A stretch of DNA of 64,000 nt, from contig NZ_KB913013.1 in the NCBI RefSeq assembly GCF_000383955.1, positions 4,855,694-4,919,693 on the forward strand, given 5' to 3'. The notes under the pieces were generated by a model. The model saw only the letters and a list, made by a program, of their open reading frames with translations, was not told the origin of the DNA and searched no databases. Below are positions 33,539 through 42,885 of the stretch, piece by piece. The stretch's first letter is position 1. Each line of letters starts with the position of its first letter. Source of the stretch: Rudanella lutea DSM 19387 (GTDB taxonomy: Bacteria; Bacteroidota; Bacteroidia; Cytophagales; Spirosomataceae). The position numbers were made by a program, and so were the translations under genes.

Positions 33539-34795
33539 CTATAAACCGGTCATCGCCTGTTGGATTTTGCGGATGGCATCGGCAAACGCATCCATATCGG
33601 TGCGGGTACCGAGCAGGGCGTGCTGAAAAATCCAGATTCCTTCGTCGGAGCAGGCGTGTTCGGCAACGGGGCAATGTACGGGCCCGTAATCCACCCAGTC
33701 GGGGATGGCGTAGCACATCCAGTTGCGGTTTTGGAATAGGGGCTGTTTGTATAATGGGTGCGGATAACCACCCGAACACGGGACGCCCTCGGCCGCCAGC
33801 ATTTGAACAAATTCGGCTTTGGGCAGGTTGGCAAACGCCTGTTTGTTGTACCGAAACAGATACAGGTGCCGGGCGTGTACGAGGGGCGCGTTACCCCGGC
33901 TCATAGGCCGTATTCCGTCGATGGCACCCAGCAGGGAGTCGAGGTAAAGCCCGTTTTCGTGCCGTCGGCGGGTTTGGTCGTCGAGTCGCTTAAGTTGTTC
34001 AATCAGCAACCCGGCCTGGAGCGGGCTGATCCGGTAATTGCAGCCGGGATTGAAATGGTCGTACCACTGCCCTTCGGGTAGCCTCCCCACGTTGCGCAGC
34101 GATTCGACGGTGCGGTATAGGGCATCGTCGTTGGTAATGACCATACCGCCTTCGCCTGAGGTCAGGTTTTTGGAGGACTGAAAGCTGAAACTGCCCAGAT
34201 CGCCTATCGAGCCGAGTTTGCGGCCCCGGTATTCGGCTCCGTGTGCGTGGGCGGCATCTTCAATAACCCGCAGGTTGTACCGCTCGGCTATGGCCATAAT
34301 AGCGTCCATATCGCAGGGTAAGCCCGCAAAATGCACCGGAATAATAGCGCGGGTACGGTCGGTAATGGCGGCTTCGATGCGAGCCGGGTCGAGGTTGTAG
34401 GTATCGGGGTCGAGATCCACAAAAACCGGGACGCAGTTTACCTCCAGCACCGTTGAAGCCGTGGCAATAAACGTGTAGGGCGGCACAATGACTTCGTCGC
34501 CGGGGCGAACTCCGCAGGCCATCAGCGCCAGCCGTAGCGATACCGACCCGTTGACGCAGCTAATGGCGTATTTGGTGCCGCAGTAAGCCGCAAACTGCGC
34601 TTCAAACTCGGCTACCAGACCCGTGCAGTCGGGGTTGCCCCACTGCCCGCTACGGACCAGGTCGGCCACGGTGTTTACCTCCCGTTCGTCGAAAACAGGC
34701 CACACAAATTGGGACTGCACCGTTTTGGGGCCGCCGTGTAAAGCCAGTTGCACGGTTTGAGCGGGTTCACGCATAATGGACTGTGTTTCGTCCAT
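33539..34795 (-). CDS. DegT/DnrJ/EryC1/StrS aminotransferase
   Basis: A 418-residue PLP enzyme of the sugar aminotransferase family. Landmarks: GTKYAISCVNGSVSLRLAL (cofactor phosphate site, 73-91), DEVIVPPYTF, VDLDPDTYNLD, IEDAAHAHGAEY (Asp180 contacts the pyridine nitrogen), and FSFQSSKNLTSGEGG with the Schiff-base Lys209. These enzymes transfer an amino group to nucleotide keto-sugars, or act as dehydratases when the Lys is replaced by His; the Lys here supports an aminotransferase. Fifty-two bp upstream in the same direction is an epimerase gene, so the two may make an amino sugar. No glycosyltransferase or polysaccharide genes adjoin. Confidence 0.9.
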   Translation of the reverse strand: MDETQSIMREPAQTVQLALHGGPKTVQSQFVWPVFDEREVNTVADLVRSGQWGNPDCTGLVAEFEAQFAAYCGTKYAISCVNGSVSLRLALMACGVRPGDEVIVPPYTFIATASTVLEVNCVPVFVDLDPDTYNLDPARIEAAITDRTRAIIPVHFAGLPCDMDAIMAIAERYNLRVIEDAAHAHGAEYRGRKLGSIGDLGSFSFQSSKNLTSGEGGMVITNDDALYRTVESLRNVGRLPEGQWYDHFNPGCNYRISPLQAGLLIEQLKRLDDQTRRRHENGLYLDSLLGAIDGIRPMSRGNAPLVHARHLYLFRYNKQAFANLPKAEFVQMLAAEGVPCSGGYPHPLYKQPLFQNRNWMCYAIPDWVDYGPVHCPVAEHACSDEGIWIFQHALLGTRTDMDAFADAIRKIQQAMTGL

Positions 34796-34847
34796 AATAC
34801 GCCGGGGGACTGCATTCGGGCTATCGAAAAAAAGAAATTTTGGCGGG

Positions 34848-35819
34848 CTATACGTACCCGTTGGCCCGGAACCAGTCGAATGCGTCGCGGATAGCCTCCT
34901 GAACCGGCGTTTGGGGGAGGTTGAGTTCGCGAATGGCCTTTTGCACCTCGAAATAATGGCCGTCGTTGGCTACGGCCACCATCGCCGGGTTGAGACGGGC
35001 GGGTTTACGGGTTAGGGTGGCCTGAAGCTGACTCAGTTGCCCGGCTACCCAGGCCAAGCCTTTCGGAATCGTCACCGACGGAGCGCGGCAACCCATCACC
35101 TCGGCCATGAGGGCAAAGGCTTCGGCATAGCTCAGGTTCTGATTTCCCAGAATATACTGCTCACCCACGCGCCCTTTGGTTAGGGCGTTGACGGTTGCCG
35201 TTGCTACATCAGCTACGTGTACGTAGTTTTTGCCGCCCACCGGCGTTCCGGCTACCTGCCGTTTATAAAGTCCCAGCAACAGTGCGCCCGACGTAGGTTT
35301 GTGGTCCATAGAACCGAGCATAAACGTCGGGTGTACACTCACGGCCGGCACGCCCGACTGCATTACCCGGCGAGTGGCGGCTTCTTTACTGTCCATGTAA
35401 TCGAGTCCGTATCGGGTACCTACGTAGGGGCTGTTTTCGTTGCCCGGACTCGTTTTTGTCCCGAAGCCAAACACATTGGCTGTACCCACATACACAAGCC
35501 GCTCTACCCCCGTGAGGTGAGCGGCCCGCAGCACGTTCTCGGTTCCGTCGAGGTTGATATCCCAAACGGTTTTGTTACGAGCCGGGTTTACCGACGCCAA
35601 CGCCCCGGCATGGATGATGTACTGGCAATCATCGGCCGCGCGAACAACCGAAGCCCGGTCGCGTAGGTCGCCCGGCACGGGTACAATGGGTAGGTCGTTG
35701 AGGGTAGGGGTGGGGCTATTGGGGCGGAGCAGGGCCCGCACGGTATAGCCCCGCTCGATCAGTTGGCGGGCAATATGGCTTCCGAGAAAGCCATTTGCCC
35801 CGGTCAGCAGCACGTTCAT
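34848..35819 (-). CDS. NAD-dependent sugar epimerase/dehydratase (extended SDR)
   Basis: A 323-residue protein starting at the ATG 35817-35819, which gives MNVLLTGANGFLG with the GxxGxxG dinucleotide motif at the very start; a frame running 101 codons further upstream has no domain. Other features: GDLRDRASVVRAADDCQYIIHAG, a YVGTANVFGFG segment, and RYGLDYMDSKEAATRRV, where the Tyr...Lys pair of SDR enzymes would be Y and K of the YMDSK region. Substrate unknown; nucleotide sugars or a dihydroflavonol-reductase-type substrate are both possible. Located 52 bp upstream of a DegT aminotransferase. Confidence 0.85.
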   Translation of the reverse strand: MNVLLTGANGFLGSHIARQLIERGYTVRALLRPNSPTPTLNDLPIVPVPGDLRDRASVVRAADDCQYIIHAGALASVNPARNKTVWDINLDGTENVLRAAHLTGVERLVYVGTANVFGFGTKTSPGNENSPYVGTRYGLDYMDSKEAATRRVMQSGVPAVSVHPTFMLGSMDHKPTSGALLLGLYKRQVAGTPVGGKNYVHVADVATATVNALTKGRVGEQYILGNQNLSYAEAFALMAEVMGCRAPSVTIPKGLAWVAGQLSQLQATLTRKPARLNPAMVAVANDGHYFEVQKAIRELNLPQTPVQEAIRDAFDWFRANGYV

Positions 35820-36003
35820 GGCAAACGGTTGAGTCGGGTAATACACACCGGTTACGGCCCAATTGGCCCGCTCAGGGTAAGCCCGCAAGCGTACCGGGTA
35901 GAGGTAAAAGCGGGTTAAGCCGCTGATTGTTCCTACGTGCTTTAGGAATGAGCATGATTGAACGGAATAGTAACGAATGTAGATAAAGTGAAATGGAGAG
36001 TGC

Positions 36004-36450
36004 TCAATTAGTTTCCAGCAGGTCGTAATTGTCAGGGCGGTATAGCCGCAAGCCCGGTATCCGCTCGAAGTGTTTCTGGTTGAGCGTGAATACAGGGATA
36101 TCGAAAAATAAGCTAACACCAATCGTGAAACAGTCCCCTAGACCAGTGTCTGGATAAATCCGAGACACTTCAACTGCCAGTTCGATGCATTCTGCGTGAT
36201 TGAGCTGCACATACTTATCGAGTTGTCTCCGAATAAACTCAAACTCTTTTTTGGTGATGGGATCAACCTTGCGCCCACGGATATTAACCAACCATCGCAT
36301 AAGCTCAATATAAATACTGGCTGAAATGACTGGTACGGAGGTATTTGTAAGCTTGGTGTAAGCTTCAGTAATTTGTGGCTTTCCCAAAAGGAAACGACTC
36401 ATTACGCCTTTATCAACCAGCACAAACGAGTTTGGCGGAGCACTGATCAT
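36004..36450 (-). CDS. PIN-domain toxin (VapC-like)
   Basis: A 148-residue PIN-domain protein, the expected ribonuclease toxin of a type II toxin-antitoxin pair. Acidic residues in order: Asp in VLVDKGV (residue 13), Glu in SIYIELMRW (about 49), Asp in TGLGDCFTIG (about 112), with the C-terminal FTLNQKHFERIPG motif. VapC-type toxins cut tRNA or rRNA. It overlaps the upstream small gene by 4 bp (ATGA), standard for a co-translated antitoxin and toxin. Its base composition is somewhat richer in A/T than neighbouring genes, consistent with mobility. Confidence 0.85.
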   Translation of the reverse strand: MISAPPNSFVLVDKGVMSRFLLGKPQITEAYTKLTNTSVPVISASIYIELMRWLVNIRGRKVDPITKKEFEFIRRQLDKYVQLNHAECIELAVEVSRIYPDTGLGDCFTIGVSLFFDIPVFTLNQKHFERIPGLRLYRPDNYDLLETN

Positions 36451-36632
36451 TCGGGGAGTATAGGCGTGGGTATGATGTTTTTGCGTTTAGCCAGTACTTT
36501 TTGAATGGCCAAACCAGGGTCTTCTGCAGGATGCTCTCCAGCGGGGATGATACCCTCAATAATTTTACCCGTTGCATTACGTCCGCGTATCACCAGTGGG
36601 GGAAGGTGTTGGGTTGCTTTACGAACAGGCAT
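36447..36632 (-). CDS. Antitoxin of the PIN toxin
   Basis: A 61-residue basic protein immediately before the PIN toxin with a 4-bp ATGA overlap. Sequence such as LPPLVIRGRNATGKIIEGIIP near the N-terminus could form a small beta hairpin DNA-binding unit, and the C-terminal tail (IIPTPILPE) may block the toxin active site. I do not recognise a named antitoxin family; the assignment rests on size, overlap and position. A TAnnTTTG-type promoter element lies about 25 bp upstream. Confidence 0.65.
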   Translation of the reverse strand: MPVRKATQHLPPLVIRGRNATGKIIEGIIPAGEHPAEDPGLAIQKVLAKRKNIIPTPILPE

Positions 36633-36656
36633 CTTTTTTCGGTTTTGCTATCCTAA

Positions 36657-36664
36657 CAAAATTA
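36657..36664 (-). promoter_or_regulatory. Promoter -7 element for the toxin-antitoxin operon
   Basis: On the - strand TAATTTTG, an exact match to the Bacteroidetes -7 consensus TAnnTTTG, 24 bp before the antitoxin start codon. The -33 TTTG element is not well placed, so confidence is moderate. Confidence 0.45.
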
Positions 36665-36729
36665 GCTTTTTTCTGGCCCAATCCACAGCCGTTTTGTATA
36701 AAAATACCATCAGCCATTTTCGTCCAGAA

Positions 36730-36761
36730 CAAAAAAGCCGCTTTGCGTATGCAAAGCGGCT
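36730..36761 (-). terminator. Intrinsic terminator for the DUF4397 gene
   Basis: Perfect 11-bp stem AGCCGCTTTGC/GCAAAGCGGCT with a 4-nt loop (36736-36761), followed on the - strand by TTTTTTG. It lies 20 bp after the DUF4397 stop and ends the second SusC/SusD unit. Confidence 0.9.
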
Positions 36762-36781
36762 CTGGAAGGTGGCTCAGCTCG

Positions 36782-37540
36782 TTACCGGTTGATATACAGG
36801 TTGATGCCGGGTGCAGCCGTGCCGGTTCGGCCTACTACCCCGCGGGTAAAGATCGTGATTACCCGACCGGCAGCCGTGTTGGTAAGTGTAATCGTGCCTA
36901 GGTTGGCGGTAGTACCCGGTGCGCGGAACACAAACGAAGGCGTGATGGCCGGATCAATGGCGATAAACGACGTAACGCCTTTGAAAGCCAGTGCGGGTGC
37001 TAGCATGGTGCCGTTGGAAAGAGCAAAGTCATACGTCCCCCCCGAAGTCAGGTTGATGAATCGTACGTACGTCTTGGTGGCATCGAGAGCCGAGCCAAAA
37101 TCGTCGGTGAGCAACAGAACCTCAGGCTTGGCCGTGGGGCCTGCCACAAACAGGGAGTAGTACTTGTTGTCGTCCAGCGTGATCGACTGTTCCGTAACTA
37201 CCGTAGCGCTGCCAGCCGTGGTGCTGGCCGGCGCCGAAATGGTGATGGCTGCCTGTCCCGGTGTGACCAGCGCGTAGTTGGCTAAGTTGCCCGGAAATGT
37301 GTTGTTGTAGGGCACACCGGCGGGCGTGCCGGGGTTGGTGGTCGTGGCACCAACGGGCGTGAAGGCGCTGAACTTTTTACCGCCAATCAGCAGGTCGATA
37401 CCCGGCAGGTCGGGGGCCGCGTGAATCAGCTTCAGCCGTGCTCCGGCTCCGACGGGTTCGGTGGGCAGTTGCAGGGCGTTTTTCTCGCAGGAGAACAGCA
37501 ACACCGCAGCCGAGAAGATAAACAGAATATTTTTGAGCAT
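36782..37540 (-). CDS. DUF4397 lipoprotein
   Basis: A 252-residue lipoprotein with signal peptide and lipobox LLFSC (Cys at about 18). The body is a repeat of Ig-like DUF4397 segments: ARLKLIHAAPDLPGIDLLIGG near 33-53, and a second copy around TYVRFINLTSGGTYDFAL. DUF4397 proteins are surface or exported beta-sandwich proteins of unknown function. It is the third gene of a SusC-SusD-DUF4397 operon, 57 bp after SusD, so it may be a surface glycan-binding accessory comparable to SusE/SusF; that comparison is positional only. Confidence 0.85.
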   Translation of the reverse strand: MLKNILFIFSAAVLLFSCEKNALQLPTEPVGAGARLKLIHAAPDLPGIDLLIGGKKFSAFTPVGATTTNPGTPAGVPYNNTFPGNLANYALVTPGQAAITISAPASTTAGSATVVTEQSITLDDNKYYSLFVAGPTAKPEVLLLTDDFGSALDATKTYVRFINLTSGGTYDFALSNGTMLAPALAFKGVTSFIAIDPAITPSFVFRAPGTTANLGTITLTNTAAGRVITIFTRGVVGRTGTAAPGINLYINR

Positions 37541-37560
37541 GATGTCAAATAGTTCGGGCT

Positions 37561-37590
37561 GGGGCTGGTAGCTAAAAAACCACCAGCCCC
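37561..37590. repeat. Hairpin between SusD and the DUF4397 gene
   Basis: Perfect 9-bp arms GGGGCTGGT/ACCAGCCCC around a 12-nt loop containing an A run. No T tract follows on the coding strand, so it is more likely an mRNA stability or attenuation hairpin than a full terminator. Confidence 0.6.
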
Positions 37591-37597
37591 GGCCAGC

Positions 37598-39136
37598 TTA
37601 AGGTTGGGTAAACCAAACAGGTTTGGTGTGATAATCGAGTTCGAGACCACCGAGCGGGCGCAGGGCTTCGAGATTCCAGACGTACTCCGAGTTGTACCGG
37701 GGCCGGATGCGCTGAGCCGGTTTTCCGTTGTTGACGGTCGCTACTGTGGGCAGCTGGAAGCTCGTAAATACCTCCGGGTTATAGTTGTACCGGCGCAGGT
37801 CGGACCACTGCTCCAGGAAGCCCCAGCCCCACTGGGCTATGTACTTCTGCAACATGATCTGGCTCAGCGTCAGTCCGGCGGCCGTAGCAGGCACCACCAG
37901 CGGGTTGCTCAGGTACGCCGTGCGGTCGGCTGCGGGAACGTTGACCCACGAGGCCGTCATGTGCGCTTCGATACCCCGACGGTACGCGGCCAGGGCGGTC
38001 GCTCTGTCGCCTTTGATAAACGCGGCTTCGGCTTTGATAAACTGAAGCTGAGCATAGGTCATAAGCGGAAACGGCCCTTTATCGGTAAAGATAAACTTAC
38101 CCGTAGTACCGGCTGGGGGCAATACCGCCACCTGTGTCCCCCAGGGTGAGGGAACCCGCGTGGGCACAGGCACACTGGTCGCCGTCGACTGCCCCGCGCC
38201 GGGGTTGATGCCCCGGAACGTGCCGTCGCCACTGGCAGCCAGCAGAATAGGCAAGCGGGGGTCGCGCACGCCGGTAAACACGGTGCCGTCCATGAGCCGT
38301 ACCGGAAAGGCTCCCTGCCCGTAGGCCTGCATATTCTGGCGCAGTGGTCCGAAAAACGAGCCATCGGCGGTGCTGAGGCCGTTAAATGTAAACAGGGCAT
38401 CGTCGGCATTGCTCGTGAAGGCACTATCGACGTAGGCAATCACCTGATCGGGCTTGTACAACGACGGTTTGTTGGAGAGATGATGCGCGTTGATCGCCAG
38501 CAGGCCGTACGCAAACTTCTTCCATTTCAGGCGGTCGCCCCCGTAAATCCGGTCGCCCCGGCCGAGCGAGGCCGTTGATACGCGGCCGTCGGCCCGGTTC
38601 AGGTTTTTGATGCCTTCCTGCAACAGCCGCACCACTTCGGCGTACACCGTTTCCTGGGTGTCGTAGTTAAAGGTGTTTTTGTTCGGGTCCTGATCGAAGG
38701 CTTCTTTCAGGATAATCTCGCCGTGCACATCGGTGAGCATCTGCCAGCCCCAGGCTTGCAGTACCTGCCCCACACCGAGGTAATCCCAGCGCTCGTTGGC
38801 CTGGGCATCGGCCATCATGTTGAGGGTGTTGCGGCCCCCGCGCCAGTACACGTTCCGCCAGATTTCGCCCCCGGCATCGCTGTTGACGGCGTAGCTGTGC
38901 AGATCCCACACAACACCGGCGGTTGCGTTGTGCCAGTTCTGCACGTACGAACCGATGTACCGGGCGTCGAACTGAATACCGAGTACATACTGGTTCTGAA
39001 TCGGAGCCAGCAGCAGCGCAGCCTCAACCTGGTCGGGGTTGTTGGGGTTTTTGTTGATGTCTAAGTATTTATCGCAGCTACTGAGCGACAGGCCCAGACC
39101 GGCCAGCAGCAGTGCGGAGAATTTCTTCAGGTTCAT
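37598..39136 (-). CDS. SusD/RagB-like lipoprotein (locus 2)
   Basis: A 512-residue outer-membrane lipoprotein, lipobox LSLSSC (Cys near 21), then DKYLDINKNPNNP typical of SusD-like_2 proteins. Further motifs are YVQNWHNATAGVVWDLHSY, GVGQVLQAWGWQMLTDVHGEI and, near the C-terminus, WGWGFLEQWSDLRRYNYNPE. It would cap the SusC barrel and bind the imported nutrient. Located 12 bp after SusC (read on the - strand) and followed by the DUF4397 gene. There are no degradative enzymes in this unit, so the substrate may be a small oligosaccharide, peptide or siderophore-like compound. Confidence 0.93.
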   Translation of the reverse strand: MNLKKFSALLLAGLGLSLSSCDKYLDINKNPNNPDQVEAALLLAPIQNQYVLGIQFDARYIGSYVQNWHNATAGVVWDLHSYAVNSDAGGEIWRNVYWRGGRNTLNMMADAQANERWDYLGVGQVLQAWGWQMLTDVHGEIILKEAFDQDPNKNTFNYDTQETVYAEVVRLLQEGIKNLNRADGRVSTASLGRGDRIYGGDRLKWKKFAYGLLAINAHHLSNKPSLYKPDQVIAYVDSAFTSNADDALFTFNGLSTADGSFFGPLRQNMQAYGQGAFPVRLMDGTVFTGVRDPRLPILLAASGDGTFRGINPGAGQSTATSVPVPTRVPSPWGTQVAVLPPAGTTGKFIFTDKGPFPLMTYAQLQFIKAEAAFIKGDRATALAAYRRGIEAHMTASWVNVPAADRTAYLSNPLVVPATAAGLTLSQIMLQKYIAQWGWGFLEQWSDLRRYNYNPEVFTSFQLPTVATVNNGKPAQRIRPRYNSEYVWNLEALRPLGGLELDYHTKPVWFTQP

Positions 39137-39148
39137 TCGTTTGTCGCG

Positions 39149-42100
39149 TTAAAAACCAATATTCACCCCAATGTTGAACACGCGCGGCAGGGGTAAGTTG
39201 CCGTAGTCGATGCCCATACCGCCCGAACCGCCGGTTACGGTATTGGCCGCGTTAACGCCCGGATCGCCACCGGTGTAGTTGGTGAGCATAAACAGGTCAT
39301 TGGCCGTAACAAACAAACCTGCCGTTTTGACCACCCGCGACCGTTGCAGCAGCGAGGGGGCAAAGTTGTAGCGCAGGGTCAGTTCTTTCAGGCGCATCCA
39401 GTTCACGTCGCGCTCAATAAACTCCTCGTCGGCCAGGGCCGTATAGAAGCTGTTATTGTAGTACGGCACTACCTGAATCGTGTTGGGCGTTGGGTTGTCG
39501 GTATTTTCGAGTCCGTCTTTCAACACACCCGTAAACGTGTACGGTTTCTCACGATCGAGGGTTTTGGGGCTCAGACCCCGGTTGTAGAGGTACAGCTCGG
39601 TCGCGTTGAATACATCGCCCCCTTTACGCACGTCGATGACGAAGTTGAGGCCAAAGTTTTTGTACGAGAACGTATTCACCAAACCCACTACAAAATCGGG
39701 GTTGCGGTCGCCTACCACGTTCCAGACGGTTTCGGTCAGGGGTAAGCCCGATACGGGGCTGATCAGAATGTCACCCCGCGTGTTGCGCACGTAGCTGTTG
39801 CCGGTGAGGGTTGTCAGCGGGCCGTTCAGGCGGGCTCCGTTGCGTACGTTGCCAAACACCCAGGTGTCGGAGTTATAAAACTCAGACTGACCGCTGGGCA
39901 GCTCGGCCAGGCGGCTGTTGGTCTTGGTGAAGTTGGCCACCAGATTCCAGTTGAAGTTGGCTGTCCGAACGGGTTCGGCATTGATCGACAGCTCGACGCC
40001 ATCGTTCCAGAGCCGCCCGCCGTTGATTACCTTCAGGATAAAGCCCGTACCGTAGCTAATACGCAAATCGCGGATGATCTGGTTAACGCTGTTGGTCTTG
40101 TAATACGCCAGATCGAAGCCGAGCCGGTTGTTGAAAAACTTCATCTCCGTACCTACCTCAAACGACGTTACTTTTTCGGGAACCAGGAACGGGTTGGGCG
40201 CCGTAAAGCCGTAGCTAAAGCCACCGCCCGTGGTGGTCTGGCTTTCGTAGGCCTGCGAGGTCGAATATTCGGGAGCCTCTTTACCCACCTGTGCGGCCGA
40301 AATACGGAACTTACCGTAGCTCAATACATCGCGGAAGCGGCCCTGAGGGATCAGGTCCGTGTACACTAAGCTGAACGAAGCTGAGGGGTAGAAGAACGAA
40401 CGCGACGCTTTCGGGAACGTACTCGACCAGTCGTTACGGCCGGTCACGGTCAAAAACGCGACATCATTATACCCGAGCGTTACGTCGCCAAACACACCCA
40501 CCAACCGGCGCTGCCGTACAAACTCACGCGATTTCTGGGTGAGGGGGTCGGTATTGTTGATCGAAACAAAGTTAGGGTCGAGGAATTTCTCACCCCGCGT
40601 AGCCAGCGAGCGGTAGTTGTAGTCGTAAATAGCCTGACCTACCCGCACCGAGGTGCTCAGCTTGCCAAAGTCTTTCTTGGCCGTGGCAAAATACTGGGCC
40701 GTAAGTGTCCGGTTGTTATCGGTCGATTGGTCGATGGCCCCGCCGATAACCCCGCCCGAGCGGTTCGATTCGGGGTGGTACATAAACATGTACTGCGTTG
40801 AGTACACATCAAGACCCACCCGGCCGGTAAACGTCAACCAGTCGGTAGCGGCAAAATTGGCCCCTACGTTTGTAATCACGCGGTTGCCCCGGTCACGAAG
40901 CTTGTTTTTGTTCACGTCGAAGAACGGGTTTTCAATTTCGCTCGTGGCCGAGGTTACCTTCCGGCGCGACCCGTCGGGGTTGAGATAGCTCGTCATGTCG
41001 TCGCTCGAAGGCCACGACAGAAGGCCCAGCAAAAACGAGTTTGCCCCTTTCGATACCTTCACGTTGTCGGTGTTGATGTACTGCAAGGTCGATTCGAGCG
41101 ACAGTTTGTTGCTCATTTTGGCAGTACCGCCGAGGCTCACGTTTAAGCGTTTGTACTCCGTAGTGGGTACTACGCCCTTGCTATTGAAATACCCACCCGA
41201 AAGCCGGTAGGTGTACCGATCCGACCCACCGTCGAACGAGATGTTGTGCCGCTGCCCGATACCGGTCTGCAAAAACGAGTTGGCGTTGTCGTACAGGGGC
41301 GTGTTTTCGGCATAGCGTGGGCCAAATGCGTTGAAGCTGGTGTTCTGGCTCACCCCGTTGTTGCCCTGGCTGTACACTTTCTGGGTTTCGGGGAGTAGTC
41401 CTACTTTCTGAATCGTGTACGTGCTGGTGTAGTTGATGCGGCCGGCACCGGCTTTGCCTTTCTTGGTCGTAATAACAATGGCACCGTTGGCCGCTTCAAC
41501 CCCGTACAGGGCGGCTGCTTCGGGGCCTTTCAGTACCGTGATGGTTTCGATGTCGTTGGGGTTGATGTCCTGCGCCCGGTTCGAGAAGTCGATGTTCCGG
41601 TTTTCGAACGACTGCCCTGAGATACCGCCCGCTACAAACTGGTTGTTTTGGGCGGTGCGGTTGTCGATAGGCATCCCGTCGACAACGTACAGCGGCTGGT
41701 TGTTACCCGAAATCGAGTTGATCCCCCGAATCTGCACCCCCGACGAGGCACCCGGCATCCCGCTCGACGTACCTACCGTAAGACCAGCTACGCGGCCTTG
41801 CAGGGCATTGATGAAGTTGTCGCGCTGAGAGTTGGCCAAATCAGCCCCTTTCAGTTCTGATACAGAATAACCCAACTGACGTTTTTCGCGCTGGATACCG
41901 AGCGCCGTTACCACGACTTCGTTGAGGCTACCGGCTTCCTGCTCCAGTTTTACGTTCAGCACGGTGGCGTTGCCCACGGTTACGTCCTGGGTTTTGGTGC
42001 CGATGTAGCTTATACGTAGTACCTGACCCCGGCCGGCCTGAATACGAAACGTACCGTTAGCGTCGGTATTGGTACCGCGCGAAGTTCCTTTAACTACCAC

Positions 42101-42238
42101 GCTCGCGCCCGGAATGGGGGCACCGTCTTCGGCAGCTGTTACTTTACCCGTGATGAAGTCATTTTGAGCGTGTGCTCCCAGAGCCACAACGCTAAACACG
42201 ATGAACATCATCAGGAGTTTTCGTAAAGAAAACATCAT
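39149..42238 (-). CDS. SusC/RagA TonB-linked outer-membrane protein (locus 2)
   Basis: A 1029-residue TonB-dependent transporter: signal peptide ending AHA/Q near residue 24, carboxypeptidase-regulatory-like domain (about 28-105; FITGKVTAAEDGAPIPGASV), NEVVVTALGIQREKRQLGY, plug with YVVDGMPIDNR and VLKGPEAAALYGVEAANGAI, and a barrel ending in Phe (GVNIGF). No STN domain. The neighbouring SusC gene on the + strand is a distinct paralogue (different plug and barrel lengths), so this is not a recent duplication in place. Divergent from it across 676 bp. Confidence 0.95.
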   Translation of the reverse strand: MMFSLRKLLMMFIVFSVVALGAHAQNDFITGKVTAAEDGAPIPGASVVVKGTSRGTNTDANGTFRIQAGRGQVLRISYIGTKTQDVTVGNATVLNVKLEQEAGSLNEVVVTALGIQREKRQLGYSVSELKGADLANSQRDNFINALQGRVAGLTVGTSSGMPGASSGVQIRGINSISGNNQPLYVVDGMPIDNRTAQNNQFVAGGISGQSFENRNIDFSNRAQDINPNDIETITVLKGPEAAALYGVEAANGAIVITTKKGKAGAGRINYTSTYTIQKVGLLPETQKVYSQGNNGVSQNTSFNAFGPRYAENTPLYDNANSFLQTGIGQRHNISFDGGSDRYTYRLSGGYFNSKGVVPTTEYKRLNVSLGGTAKMSNKLSLESTLQYINTDNVKVSKGANSFLLGLLSWPSSDDMTSYLNPDGSRRKVTSATSEIENPFFDVNKNKLRDRGNRVITNVGANFAATDWLTFTGRVGLDVYSTQYMFMYHPESNRSGGVIGGAIDQSTDNNRTLTAQYFATAKKDFGKLSTSVRVGQAIYDYNYRSLATRGEKFLDPNFVSINNTDPLTQKSREFVRQRRLVGVFGDVTLGYNDVAFLTVTGRNDWSSTFPKASRSFFYPSASFSLVYTDLIPQGRFRDVLSYGKFRISAAQVGKEAPEYSTSQAYESQTTTGGGFSYGFTAPNPFLVPEKVTSFEVGTEMKFFNNRLGFDLAYYKTNSVNQIIRDLRISYGTGFILKVINGGRLWNDGVELSINAEPVRTANFNWNLVANFTKTNSRLAELPSGQSEFYNSDTWVFGNVRNGARLNGPLTTLTGNSYVRNTRGDILISPVSGLPLTETVWNVVGDRNPDFVVGLVNTFSYKNFGLNFVIDVRKGGDVFNATELYLYNRGLSPKTLDREKPYTFTGVLKDGLENTDNPTPNTIQVVPYYNNSFYTALADEEFIERDVNWMRLKELTLRYNFAPSLLQRSRVVKTAGLFVTANDLFMLTNYTGGDPGVNAANTVTGGSGGMGIDYGNLPLPRVFNIGVNIGF

Positions 42239-42251
42239 AATGAAAGTTGAT

Positions 42252-42282
42252 AAAATATAGAATGATCGGTTTTAGGGCAAAA
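42252..42282 (-). promoter_or_regulatory. Possible promoter for leftward SusC
   Basis: On the - strand TTTTG, 18 bp, then TATATTTT (one mismatch to TAnnTTTG). The implied leader would be under 10 nt, so this is tentative. Confidence 0.3.
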
Positions 42283-42481
42283 TTGGCCTCTTTCCGCCGA
42301 AATAAAAAGGATACAGCCTGGTTAGCGGATGATTTTCGTCAATAATTCTCTCTATATCCGGTAGATTAGTAAAAAGTTGTATTTTCTAAGGAATAAATAA
42401 AAAATGACTAAGGATTTAATTTGGTTAAACATGTAAATGATAAAATTTTGGTCGGCTATTGATAAAAATCATAAAATATAA

Positions 42482-42512
42482 TTTGGATATATAGGATTGA
42501 TGCTTATATTTG
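42482..42512 (+). promoter_or_regulatory. Near-consensus promoter for rightward SusC operon
   Basis: TTTG at 42482-42485, exactly 19 bp, then TATATTTG at 42505-42512. This matches the Bacteroidetes housekeeping consensus (TTTG, about 19-20 bp, TAnnTTTG) at both boxes. It predicts a transcript start near 42519 and a leader of almost 400 nt before the SusC ATG at 42915. Confidence 0.7.
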
Positions 42513-42795
42513 ACGTACAACAAAACCGGCTTACCGCTTCGGCGCTGACTACTGGCCGCACTTGGGTCAGGGCCGACTGAGGTCTCGCTACGATCTGTAC
42601 CACACTCGATGGACAGCCCGGCGAAACCCGCATGAACCGATGCCTCCGTTCGGGGGGCTCCTTCGTACCATTCGTTTCTCGTAACCAACTCAACAACTGG
42701 CTCCTGGAGCCGGGCCGGGTAGATAGTGTCTTCTATTTCTGGCGCTTGGGTTAGGCTGGTCTGCTTTGCCGTACTCACCGGAGTCGGCCAACGGG

Positions 42796-42885
42796 CCTTT
42801 GTCAGACTGCCCGGCTGGGGCGGTTGTGCGCACCGGGCGGCCAGTGTGCGTATGGGTTGCGCCTGCCGGGGCAGTCTGACAAAGG
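42796..42885 (+). promoter_or_regulatory. Long hairpin in SusC leader
   Basis: Perfect 17-bp arms CCTTTGTCAGACTGCCC (42796-42812) and GGGCAGTCTGACAAAGG (42869-42885), enclosing 56 nt that are themselves GC-rich and partly self-complementary. The hairpin ends 29 nt before the SusC start codon, placed to influence translation or to act as an sRNA or protein target. Confidence 0.65.

Noticed and set aside
36505-36901. Small + strand frames around the toxin-antitoxin pair
   Set aside because: They run antisense to the antitoxin and through the DUF4397 terminator.
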